Source: Collinsella sp. (GTDB lineage: Bacteria > Actinomycetota > Coriobacteriia > Coriobacteriales > Coriobacteriaceae). From it: a stretch of 5,963 bases of DNA. Positions 1 through 5,329 of the stretch are shown here, piece by piece. The stretch lies in NCBI GenBank assembly GCA_019419645.1, contig DXZN01000082.1:1-5963 (forward strand), read 5' to 3'. Numbering within the stretch: the stretch's first letter is position 1; each line of letters begins with the position of its first letter. The notes beneath the pieces are model-generated. The model saw only the letters and a list, made by a program, of their open reading frames with translations, was not told the DNA's origin and ran no database searches. The position numbers and the translations under genes were made by a program.

Positions 1-2
1 TG

Positions 3-56
3 ACGGCGGCAGCAGGCGATGCGCCTTCTTACACCACGCTCGCGCGCGCGATCTGA
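3..56 (+). CDS. Possible C-terminal tail of an unseen upstream gene (partial)
   Basis: Seen: reading from base 3 gives TAAAGDAPSYTTLARAI followed by TGA at 54-56. The codons are common GC-ending ones with no rare codons, and the stop falls 24 bases before the inverted-repeat element at 80, as expected where repeats settle behind gene ends. The competing frame from base 2 is also open, to TGA at 101-103 (ending VDKKWQI), but it uses AGG, CGA and TTA codons and reads into the repeat arm. Seventeen codons are too few to name a family, and the segment may be noncoding. I prefer the frame ending at 56 only slightly. Confidence 0.25.
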   Translation, partial: TAAAGDAPSYTTLARAI

Positions 57-79
57 TTGACGCCCTCCCTCAAGGCCCC

Positions 80-309
80 GTGGACAAAAAATGGCAAATA
101 TGAGTACTGTCACCTTTTTAGTAACAGCCAAAACTGCCCCAAACGACCTCATTGCGGCCTAGATATGCCTTCAAATTGATCAAAATGCCCGGTAGCATGC
201 TTCTGTGTGCCAACGTTAATGAACATATTTACTGTTGTGTCTATTATCTTGTAAGATCGATATGATACTACGCTAGCAACAGTACTCATATTTGCCATTT
301 TTTGCCCAC
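80..309. repeat. 230-bp element with 31-bp terminal inverted repeats (MITE-like)
   Basis: Seen: the arm at 80-110 (begins GTGGACAAAAAATGG, ends GAGTACTGT) is repeated as its reverse complement at 279-309 with 30 of 31 bases matching; the single difference is at base 84. The interior (111-278) is AT-richer than the neighbouring genes and holds no credible gene. Each arm places ATG GCA AAT ATG AGT ACT at its inner side, so short frames beginning MANMSTV open from both ends: 91-162 on + (23 codons) and 298-149 on minus (49 codons). No transposase is present and I see no clear target-site duplication. Inference: a non-autonomous miniature inverted-repeat element, or a large cruciform-forming intergenic repeat. 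I believe similar sequence recurs in Collinsella genomes but could not check this. Confidence 0.7.
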
Positions 310-370
310 AGGACTTAGAGAACGCCAAAAAATCTAGCAATGCCAGCGAGCAAACCGCGTCAGCCGATGC

Positions 371-511
371 AAGGATTGTCCCCAAGTGCCGGCAGATAAG
401 GAACGTCCCTAACTGCCAGGTTTGAAAGGTAGTCATTGGGGACGTTCTTAAACGACTAGTCAAACAAGAACGTCCCCAACGACTACTCATTTAAGTACGT
501 CCCCAATGAGT
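371..511. repeat. Cluster of GTCCCCAA palindromic modules (REP-like)
   Basis: Seen: the core GTCCCCAA or a close variant occurs five times, at 377-385 (+), 402-412 (+, GTCCCTAA), 436-444 (minus), 471-479 (+) and 499-506 (+). Copies three and four form a 21-bp inverted repeat, 429-449 against 466-486, matching at 20 of 21 bases. The 16-base loop between them itself contains the palindrome GACTAGTC (454-461). The last copy sits in a 7-bp hairpin (485-491 with 505-511, ACTCATT/AATGAGT). An imperfect palindrome, 393-417, surrounds the second copy. Inference: a REP/BIME-type repeat cluster; such repeats are typically mobilised by single-domain Y1 (IS200-like, RAYT) transposases, none of which is in the window. 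No coding function is apparent. Confidence 0.65.
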
Positions 512-560
512 GCCCCTGGAGCAAGACAACGCCGCAGGTAGAGGGCGGACAGCGAGCGCC

Positions 561-588
561 GTTACGCGGGTTGGTAAACCCGCGTAAC
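561..588 (-). terminator. Perfect 12-bp hairpin abutting the DAHP synthase stop codon
   Basis: Seen: GTTACGCGGGTT (561-572) pairs perfectly with AACCCGCGTAAC (577-588) around a 4-base loop. Read on the minus strand, the stem begins at the last base of the TAG stop codon (590-588) of the DAHP synthase gene. There is no T-run after it (the minus strand continues GGCGCTCGC), so it is not a textbook intrinsic terminator. Inference: a U-tract-less terminator or a 3' end-stabilising structure for the DAHP synthase transcript. Confidence 0.6.
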
Positions 589-1619
589 TAAATACGTTCC
601 GCGATCTCGTGAATGAGGTAGTCGGTCTTTTCCCAGCCCAGGCACGGATCGGTGATCGACTTGCCAAAGACGCCGCCGTCGACCGGCTGGTTGCCGTCCT
701 CAAGGTAGGACTCGATCATAAAGCCCTTGACCAGCCTGGAGATGGCTTCGTTGCGGCGGCAGCTGTCGAGCACCTCCTTGCAAATGCGATACTGCTCCAG
801 CGGACGCTTGCCCGAGTTGTCATGGTTGCAGTCGATGACCGCCGCTGGGTTGGCATAACCGGCGTGCTCGGTGTAGCGCTCGGCAAGACGCTCCAGATGC
901 TCGTAGTGGTAGTTAGGGTAGGTGCGGCCGTCGAGGCCAATGTAGCCGCGCATGACGGCGTGCGCGAGCGGATTGCCGTCGCACTCGACCTCCCAGTTGC
1001 GGAAGATAAAACTCTGGTGCGCCTGGGCGGCGTAGATGGAGTTGAGCATGACGGTGGTGGAGCCGGCAGTGGGGTTCTTCATGCCCACGGGTACCGAAAT
1101 GCCGCTCGACACCAGGCGATGCTCCTGGTTCTCGACCGAGCGCGCGCCCACGGCAACGTAGCTCAGCAAGTCGACGAGGTACTGGTAGTTGGACGGGTAG
1201 AGCATCTCGTCAGCGGTGAAGAAGCCCGTCTCCTCGATGACGCGCAGGTGCATGTGGCGGATGGCCTTGACGCCCTCGAGCAGGTCGTCGGGAGCCTCGG
1301 GGTTGGGGTTGTGCAGCAGACCCTTGTAGCCGGTGCCCTTGGTGCGCGGCTTGTTGGTATAGACGCGCGGAATGATGATGAGCTTGTCCTTGACCTCCTC
1401 GGCGGTCTTGGCCAGTCGGTTCATGTACTCAAGCACCGAGTCCTCGCGGTCGGCAGAGCACGGACCGATGATAAGCACCTTGCGTGCGTCCTCGCCGGTA
1501 AAGACTTTGGCGACCTCGGCGTCAAATGCCTGCTTTTTGGCGGTAAGCTCGGCAGAAAGTGGCATTTCCTCGCGGATCTCCATGGGGATCGGCAACTTGC
1601 GTTTGAATTCCATGGCCAT
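588..1619 (-). CDS. aroF: 3-deoxy-7-phosphoheptulonate (DAHP) synthase, class I
   Basis: This enzyme condenses phosphoenolpyruvate with erythrose 4-phosphate to DAHP, the committed first step of the cytosolic shikimate pathway to aromatic amino acids. The 343-residue length matches AroF/G/H-type enzymes (about 350). By alignment from memory with E. coli AroG, the four metal ligands are present: Cys54 in GPCS (52-55), His266 in DCNHDNS (263-269), Glu303 in IESYLEDGNQ and Asp324 in SITD. Substrate-binding motifs RVYTNKPRT (85-93), GAR (158-160), ENQEHR (163-168) and GMKN (179-182) are also intact, so it should be active. The start ATG (1617-1619) has GAGGAGG (1625-1631) five bases upstream; Met3 is a poorer-spaced alternative. 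The gene appears monocistronic, with its own promoter upstream and a hairpin at the stop. The residue aligning with AroG Pro150 is Tyr145, so Phe, Tyr or Trp feedback specificity cannot be read off. The symbol is generic: aroF, aroG and aroH are not distinguishable here. Confidence 0.97.
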   Translation of the reverse strand: MAMEFKRKLPIPMEIREEMPLSAELTAKKQAFDAEVAKVFTGEDARKVLIIGPCSADREDSVLEYMNRLAKTAEEVKDKLIIIPRVYTNKPRTKGTGYKGLLHNPNPEAPDDLLEGVKAIRHMHLRVIEETGFFTADEMLYPSNYQYLVDLLSYVAVGARSVENQEHRLVSSGISVPVGMKNPTAGSTTVMLNSIYAAQAHQSFIFRNWEVECDGNPLAHAVMRGYIGLDGRTYPNYHYEHLERLAERYTEHAGYANPAAVIDCNHDNSGKRPLEQYRICKEVLDSCRRNEAISRLVKGFMIESYLEDGNQPVDGGVFGKSITDPCLGWEKTDYLIHEIAERI

Positions 1620-1624
1620 AGGGG

Positions 1625-1631
1625 CCTCCTC
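1625..1631 (-). promoter_or_regulatory. Strong Shine-Dalgarno of the DAHP synthase gene
   Basis: Seen: GAGGAGG on the minus strand, five bases from the ATG at 1619-1617. The spacing favours this ATG over the in-frame ATG two codons later (1613-1611), which would sit eleven bases away. Confidence 0.75.
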
Positions 1632-1673
1632 AATCTATAGAAAGAGCAATAAGCGTATTGTCGAGTGCTCGGC

Positions 1674-1702
1674 ATTATCCGCTGTCGCACGCTAAAGTGC
1701 AA
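1674..1702 (-). promoter_or_regulatory. Candidate sigma-70 promoter of the DAHP synthase gene
   Basis: Seen on the minus strand: TTGCAC (1702-1697), a 17-base spacer, then GATAAT (1679-1674), five of six bases matching TATAAT. The -35 box matches TTGACA weakly. The implied start near 1667 gives a leader of about 48 bases, too short for a T-box or a leader-peptide attenuator. The -35 box is half of an imperfect inverted repeat, TTGCAC-N6-GTGCGA (1702-1685), a candidate repressor site. Function is inferred from the boxes and position only. Confidence 0.5.
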
Positions 1703-1750
1703 GCACAGCCTACTAAAAAGGGAATGAATCGACACAAGAGCCCGCTCACC

Positions 1751-1818
1751 ACGAGAGTGGATAATCTCCCGTTTTTGGCCCATGTTCGCGCTCAAAGTGG
1801 GAGATTATCCACTCTCGT
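1751..1818. repeat. Perfect 20-bp inverted repeat, 28-bp loop
   Basis: Seen: bases 1751-1770 (ACGAGAGTGGATAATCTCCC) recur as the exact reverse complement at 1799-1818, separated by 1771-1798. Within each arm GAGA and TCTC lie 8 bases apart (GAGA-N8-TCTC), so an arm can also weakly fold on itself. The structure is just upstream of the DAHP synthase promoter and has no T-run in either direction that would make it a terminator. It could be a small mobile or dispersed intergenic repeat, a protein-binding pair of sites, or a structured RNA. I believe related sequence is dispersed in Collinsella, unverified. Confidence 0.75.
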
Positions 1819-1949
1819 CGGGCAAGCGTCCAAAAACCCACACCGACCAAAAAGGGACGGGTTTATTTTGGCAGGTTTTATCTGGGCAAACGTCAACAGC
1901 CGTAGGAGAGCTGCTTTCCCTCGCGGCGATCTTCTAACAGAAAAAACTG
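1819..1949. other. Intergenic stretch, no gene seen
   Basis: This stretch lies between the 20-bp inverted repeat and the fold-back element. Short open frames cross it, but none has a convincing start with a ribosome site, a recognisable product or gene-like codon use. On the minus strand it contains TTGACG near 1890-1895, but no matching -10 box lies at 16-18 bases. I see nothing further that can be supported. Confidence 0.5.
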
Positions 1950-2066
1950 AGTGAGTAGGCTTTTTGCAGGAGGCGAAGCACGACCAAATGCGCCACAGTT
2001 CTGACCTGCGGTTTTGTTGGGCGCTACCCGCAATGTGCTCGACAGATCCAAAAAAGTCTACTCACT
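1950..2066. repeat. 117-bp fold-back element with 16-bp inverted ends
   Basis: Seen: AGTGAGTAGGCTTTTT at 1950-1965 is mirrored by 2051-2066 (reverse complement AGTGAGTAGACTTTTT), 15 of 16 bases matching. Shorter complementary pairs are nested inside: GCAC near 1978 with GTGC near 2035, and GCGCC near 1990 with GGCGC near 2020. The whole unit could therefore fold as one long interrupted hairpin. There is no gene inside. It lies between the exporter operon's terminator and the DAHP synthase promoter. Inference: a miniature inverted-repeat element or a structured intergenic repeat; I see no clear target duplication at its edges. Confidence 0.55.
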
Positions 2067-2091
2067 TGGCCTTGAGACTCATCAGTCAGAC

Positions 2092-2130
2092 AAAAAACGC
2101 CGCGAAGGGAGCTGAACTCCCTTCGCGGCG
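2092..2130 (-). terminator. Intrinsic terminator of the ABC exporter operon
   Basis: Seen: a perfect 14-bp GC-rich stem, CGCCGCGAAGGGAG (2098-2111) with CTCCCTTCGCGGCG (2117-2130), and a 5-base loop. On the minus strand it is followed at once by six T residues (2097-2092). It lies 39 bases past the permease stop codon. The opposite side lacks a T-run, so it acts in the minus direction only. Confidence 0.93.
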
Positions 2131-2168
2131 GTTATTCGCTCTGATTTTGCGACGGTTTTGCCCGCTTG

Positions 2169-4406
2169 TTACTCGCTGTAGCGGGTGGCGATGGCAGCTT
2201 GTACCATGCCGGCGCTCATGAGGTACGTTACCAGGAAGTAGCCACCATAGGCCGCCAGGAAAATCGCGCAGGTGAGGCCCACGGTGCCGGCGATGCTCAT
2301 ATCGCCGAATACGCTCACCAGCTCGATGATCACCTTGAGCGCCACAAAGGAGTGCGCCAAGCCCACTGCCAGCGGGAACAGGAAGAATACCGCTTGCTGC
2401 GCCATCACCGAATGACGAATCTGGCGGTCGTCACAGCCGATCTGTGCCAGCACACGATAGCTGCGGCTGCCGTCGGCCACATTGGAGAGCTGCTGGATCG
2501 ATAGGATTGCCGCGCACGCAACGACCAGTACAAAGCCAATGTAGATGGCCAGATAGCTAATCATGCCGTTCATCTGCGCTGCTTGCGTGTACATCTCGGA
2601 ACGCGTGATGAAGACTCCCCACGACCCCGGCTCCTTGCCGTCAACGAGCAGATTATCGAGCAAGGTGTATTTAATGCTCTCGTCTGCCTCGGTCGTATCC
2701 ATACCCTGTTTGTAATTAACGAGCAGATTACTGGAATACGGTTGCAGATTAAGCTGGGACAGCAGCTCATCGGCTACGACCACGGTACCGGGATTGCTGC
2801 CCATCGCCGAGTTGGCGATGGCCGCCGTGTCCTCGTCCGACTTATCGGTTGCGGGCTTGAGCGTATGCCCGCCCAAGGTAAGGGCATGGCCGCCAGCCAT
2901 ATACTTGGTGTACAGGTCGCCCAGCTCACCGCCCATATCACACGTGAGCAGATACTGGTCGCGGCCAATGCTCACCGGCTCCTCGCCCATCATCTGGCGC
3001 AGTTTGTTGTACTGGCTCGCCGGCGTCACATACAGACCCATCGCATCGGCGTTGCTTCCCTCGAGCGCCTTGGGAAGCTTTTCGCCCATGGCCTTGCACA
3101 TCTCACCCGCCACCACCGAGGGGCCCGAGCCGCCAAGCGGGTAACTCAGATACGAATCGATCTGCACATGCTCACCGGCAACATCGGCGATATTGACCTT
3201 CTTGCCGGTCTCGTCGTTGTTGTCCGCCGACTTGCCCTTAATACCGTCTGCAACGTTATCGGGATCTTTACGATCGCCATGCCATGCAGCGTACAAATCG
3301 ACCGTTGCATCGGCCAGCACCATGCGATCGGCCTCAGACGGATTGACATACTCCTTGTAGTAGTCGAGCGTTTCGGGCGTGTAATAGACATACGTCTGAG
3401 ACACGTCAACAGGGTTATAGCGCTCCAGGTTTTCGTTCATCACGTTGGCAATCGACATACCGCAGGTCACCGAGGTAATGGCCAAAAACAGAATCATCGC
3501 GATGACGCCCATCGAAAAGCACACCGTGTTGACCTTGGCCGCAAGCTGGCGCACGGTAAACATGTTGAGGCCGCGCCAGTACACGCCGCGCAGGCTCTGC
3601 AGCAGCTTGATGAGCATGCCGGAGAGTCCCCAGAACAGCGCAAAGGTACCCACGGTAACCATAGCGGTCGTAATGCCAAACTGGCTCATGGCCTCTTGCA
3701 GCTTGCTGTCCGTCGCGGTTAGTGGGAACCCATCACGTAGCAGACGGTAATAGGCCACGCCCACAAGCGCCACGCCCACGGCAAAGATGGCAATCGCGAT
3801 CCAGGGGTTGCGCGTCTTGATGCTCTCGTTGCGACGCTCGGCACCCATGAGCTCAATGAGCCTGGTGCGACGCACGGCGCGAAGGTTCAGCAGTAGCGTG
3901 AGCACAAACATTACGAGCATGCAGGCAAGGGTCAGGTTGAACGCATGCACCGAGAAAAAGAAGTGGAAATTGGCGATCTGCGTCTTAAAGAGCGAGGCCG
4001 TAAAGAACGTCATGAGCTGGGAGAGTCCCACACCCAGCACAATGCCGGCGACAAAGGCCACGACCGATACTATCACGGTCTCGAGCGCCATGATCGTGGC
4101 GACGCGCCCGCGCCCCATGCCGAGCACCTGGTACAGGCCAAACTCCTTCTTGCGGCGTTTCATGATGAAGTTATTGGCGTACACCATCAAAAAGGCCATG
4201 ACACCGGCCAAAAAGTACGTCAGGTAGCCGAGCATGCTACCCATAACCTGTGCCAAGCCCTCTTCATCGATTCCGGCGATGTCGACCTGCATCGAGATGG
4301 TGTTAAAGGCATAGAAGACCGTGACGCCCAGGGTGAGCGTCAAAAGGTAGACGAGGTAGTCGCGCCCGGCGCGGCGGACGTTGCCCCAAGCGAGTTTACA
4401 GAGCAT
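2169..4406 (-). CDS. BceB/FtsX-type ABC transporter permease
   Basis: This is the membrane half of an ABC exporter related to BceB, PsdB and YxdM, a family that removes or detects cell-wall-active peptides such as bacitracin. From the ATG at 4406 it is 745 residues, longer than typical BceB (about 650). About ten membrane segments are visible, near residues 15-36, 57-80, 106-130, 153-175, 201-222, 246-268, 294-316, 613-635, 666-690 and 705-730. KRRKKEFGLYQVLGM (83-97) and the following helix are typical of FtsX-like domains. Between segments 7 and 8 lies a large external domain of about 295 residues (318-612), the position of the substrate-sensing loop in BceB; it includes an Asp/Asn/Lys-rich patch near 378-405. 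A GTG at 4418-4416 could add four residues. I prefer the ATG because GAGGG is five bases upstream and because family members begin M..KLAW.N. The gene overlaps the ATPase gene end by 11 bases. The substrate cannot be told. Confidence 0.9.
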   Translation of the reverse strand: MLCKLAWGNVRRAGRDYLVYLLTLTLGVTVFYAFNTISMQVDIAGIDEEGLAQVMGSMLGYLTYFLAGVMAFLMVYANNFIMKRRKKEFGLYQVLGMGRGRVATIMALETVIVSVVAFVAGIVLGVGLSQLMTFFTASLFKTQIANFHFFFSVHAFNLTLACMLVMFVLTLLLNLRAVRRTRLIELMGAERRNESIKTRNPWIAIAIFAVGVALVGVAYYRLLRDGFPLTATDSKLQEAMSQFGITTAMVTVGTFALFWGLSGMLIKLLQSLRGVYWRGLNMFTVRQLAAKVNTVCFSMGVIAMILFLAITSVTCGMSIANVMNENLERYNPVDVSQTYVYYTPETLDYYKEYVNPSEADRMVLADATVDLYAAWHGDRKDPDNVADGIKGKSADNNDETGKKVNIADVAGEHVQIDSYLSYPLGGSGPSVVAGEMCKAMGEKLPKALEGSNADAMGLYVTPASQYNKLRQMMGEEPVSIGRDQYLLTCDMGGELGDLYTKYMAGGHALTLGGHTLKPATDKSDEDTAAIANSAMGSNPGTVVVADELLSQLNLQPYSSNLLVNYKQGMDTTEADESIKYTLLDNLLVDGKEPGSWGVFITRSEMYTQAAQMNGMISYLAIYIGFVLVVACAAILSIQQLSNVADGSRSYRVLAQIGCDDRQIRHSVMAQQAVFFLFPLAVGLAHSFVALKVIIELVSVFGDMSIAGTVGLTCAIFLAAYGGYFLVTYLMSAGMVQAAIATRYSE

Positions 4407-5181
4407 CGGAGCCCTCACCGCCCATCATGGCAACGACCTCCATAATGCGGTCGAAGAACTCTCTGCGGTCGGTGTCGCCGCGGCGCAGCTCGGTGAAGAT
4501 CTTGCCGTCGCGAATAAACAGCACACGGCTCGTGTAGCTGGCGGCAAAACTGTCGTGCGTAACCATGAGCACGGTGGCGCGCAGGCGGCGGTTGAGGGCC
4601 TCTAGGCTCTCGAGCAGCAGACGGGCGCTTTTGGAGTCGAGGGCGCCGGTGGGCTCGTCAGCCATGATCATGGTGGGGTCGGTGACGAGCGCGCGGCAGG
4701 CGGCGACGCGCTGCTGCTGGCCGCCGGACATTTGGTAGGGATATTTGTCGAGCACCTGGCTCACGGACAGACGCGCGGCCACGTCCTGCACGCGGGTCGA
4801 GATTTCGGCCGAATTCACGCGGGCGATGGTGAGCGGCAGGGCGATATTCTCGCGTGCCGTGAGAGTATCGAGCAGGTTGGAATCCTGGAAGATAAAGCCG
4901 AGCTCCTCGCGGCGGAACTGCGAAAGTTTGGCCTGCTTCATGCGCGTCACGTCCTGGCCGTTGATGCGGATCGTGCCACTTGTGGCGCTATCGATGGTCG
5001 ACACGCAGTTGAGCAACGTCGACTTGCCCGAGCCCGAAGCGCCCATGATGCCAACGAATTCGCCGCGGTTGACGGTAAAGCTAACATCGTTGAGCGCGCG
5101 GGTCACGTTGCCCAGCGCTCCATATACCTTTTCGAGATGCGCGACCTCCAGTACCGGGGTCGCCATGTGCGTGGTTTGCAT
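4396..5181 (-). CDS. BceA-type ABC transporter ATP-binding protein
   Basis: This is the cytoplasmic ATPase that powers the permease encoded directly downstream. It has 261 residues, normal for the MacB/LolD/BceA group. All nucleotide-binding motifs are intact: Walker A GASGSGKST (47-55, Lys53), Q-loop Gln99 in FIFQDSN, signature MSGGQ (151-155), Walker B MIMADEP (171-177, Asp175 and Glu176), D-loop ALDSKS (180-185) and H-loop His209 in VTHD. The stretch FIFQDSNLLDTLTARENIALPL is characteristic of the BceA branch. The start ATG (5179-5181) is supported by AGGA (5188-5191) six bases upstream; Met6 lacks this. It is the first gene of a two-gene operon whose end overlaps the permease start. No kinase or response regulator gene lies next to it, unlike classical bceRS-bceAB loci. 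Confidence 0.96.
   Translation of the reverse strand: MQTTHMATPVLEVAHLEKVYGALGNVTRALNDVSFTVNRGEFVGIMGASGSGKSTLLNCVSTIDSATSGTIRINGQDVTRMKQAKLSQFRREELGFIFQDSNLLDTLTARENIALPLTIARVNSAEISTRVQDVAARLSVSQVLDKYPYQMSGGQQQRVAACRALVTDPTMIMADEPTGALDSKSARLLLESLEALNRRLRATVLMVTHDSFAASYTSRVLFIRDGKIFTELRRGDTDRREFFDRIMEVVAMMGGEGSDAL
4412..4416 (-). promoter_or_regulatory. Ribosome binding site deciding the permease start
   Basis: Seen: GAGGG on the minus strand, five bases before the ATG at 4406-4404 and inside the end of the ATPase gene. The alternative GTG at 4418-4416 overlaps this motif and has no comparable site of its own. Placement inside the upstream gene suggests translational coupling. Confidence 0.6.
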
Positions 5182-5228
5182 ACCGAGTCCTTTCTTGCGA
5201 TTAGTCTACGGCATCTATAGTCGCAGGG

Positions 5229-5241
5229 AGCCGAGTCGGCT
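5229..5241. promoter_or_regulatory. 13-bp palindrome AGCCGAGTCGGCT, candidate operator
   Basis: Seen: AGCCGA and TCGGCT are perfect inverted halves around one central base. The palindrome ends ten bases upstream of the candidate -10 box of the exporter operon, reaching into the -35 region. Inference: a binding site for a dimeric regulator, or chance. The half CCGAGTC recurs once at 5183-5189, beside the ATPase start codon. Confidence 0.3.
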
Positions 5242-5266
5242 ACCATCGATATGGCTTACGCTTGCC

Positions 5267-5280
5267 TTACCGTTGTGTAA
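5267..5280 (-). promoter_or_regulatory. Candidate BceR-type response regulator binding site
   Basis: Seen on the minus strand: TTACACAACGGTAA, which reads TTACA-N4-GGTAA and lies within the 6-6-6 inverted repeat CCTTAC-N6-GTAAGG (5282-5265). A third GTAAG half-site follows at 5259-5255, one helical turn from the second. The BceR/PsdR operator consensus, as I recall it from the literature, is TNACA-N4-TGTAA; this site differs at one base. It lies about 60-70 bases upstream of the inferred transcription start of the exporter operon, a suitable place for an activator. Confidence 0.45.
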
Positions 5281-5315
5281 GGTACGGGTAGCTAGCCTGT
5301 CACTTGTTGATGTTG

Positions 5316-5323
5316 AGAGAGGA
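5316..5323 (+). promoter_or_regulatory. Ribosome binding site supporting the TTG start of the Nudix gene
   Basis: Seen: AGAGAGGA, six bases before TTG at 5330-5332. No ATG or GTG is in frame near this point; the first in-frame ATG is at codon 29, inside the conserved domain, so this site fixes the start. Confidence 0.75.
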
Positions 5324-5329
5324 CTCCTG

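Larger units (their letters stand above)
5182..5329. promoter_or_regulatory. Divergent control region between exporter operon and Nudix gene
   Basis: This 148-bp gap separates genes that point away from each other, so both promoters should lie here. On the minus strand TATAGA (5219-5214) is a candidate -10 box for the exporter operon, with no good -35 at 16-18 bases, as is common for activated promoters. I found no convincing -35/-10 pair for the Nudix gene. The two candidate operator sites in it are listed separately. Confidence 0.55.

Noticed and set aside
149..490. A 113-codon minus-strand frame across both repeat clusters
   Set aside because: It runs through the GTCCCC cluster and the right inverted-repeat arm, so its sequence is explained by repeats; no ribosome site or family match.
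609..1640. A 343-codon open frame on the + strand across the DAHP synthase gene
   Set aside because: It is exactly antisense to a protein with every catalytic motif intact, and its product (Val/Ala/Gly/Leu-rich, no domain) is what the opposite strand of a G/C-ending gene gives.
1658..1954. A 98-codon + strand frame between the two minus-strand genes
   Set aside because: It spans the promoter and the 20-bp inverted repeat, lacks a good ribosome site and has no recognisable product.
1620..2168. A CRISPR array or T-box/riboswitch leader
   Set aside because: The repeats are inverted, not regularly spaced direct repeats, and the inferred transcription start leaves only about 48 leader bases, too few for a T-box.
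2583..3722. A 379-codon + strand frame inside the permease gene
   Set aside because: It is antisense to the FtsX-type permease, gives a His/Arg-rich product without a recognisable fold, and has no ribosome site.
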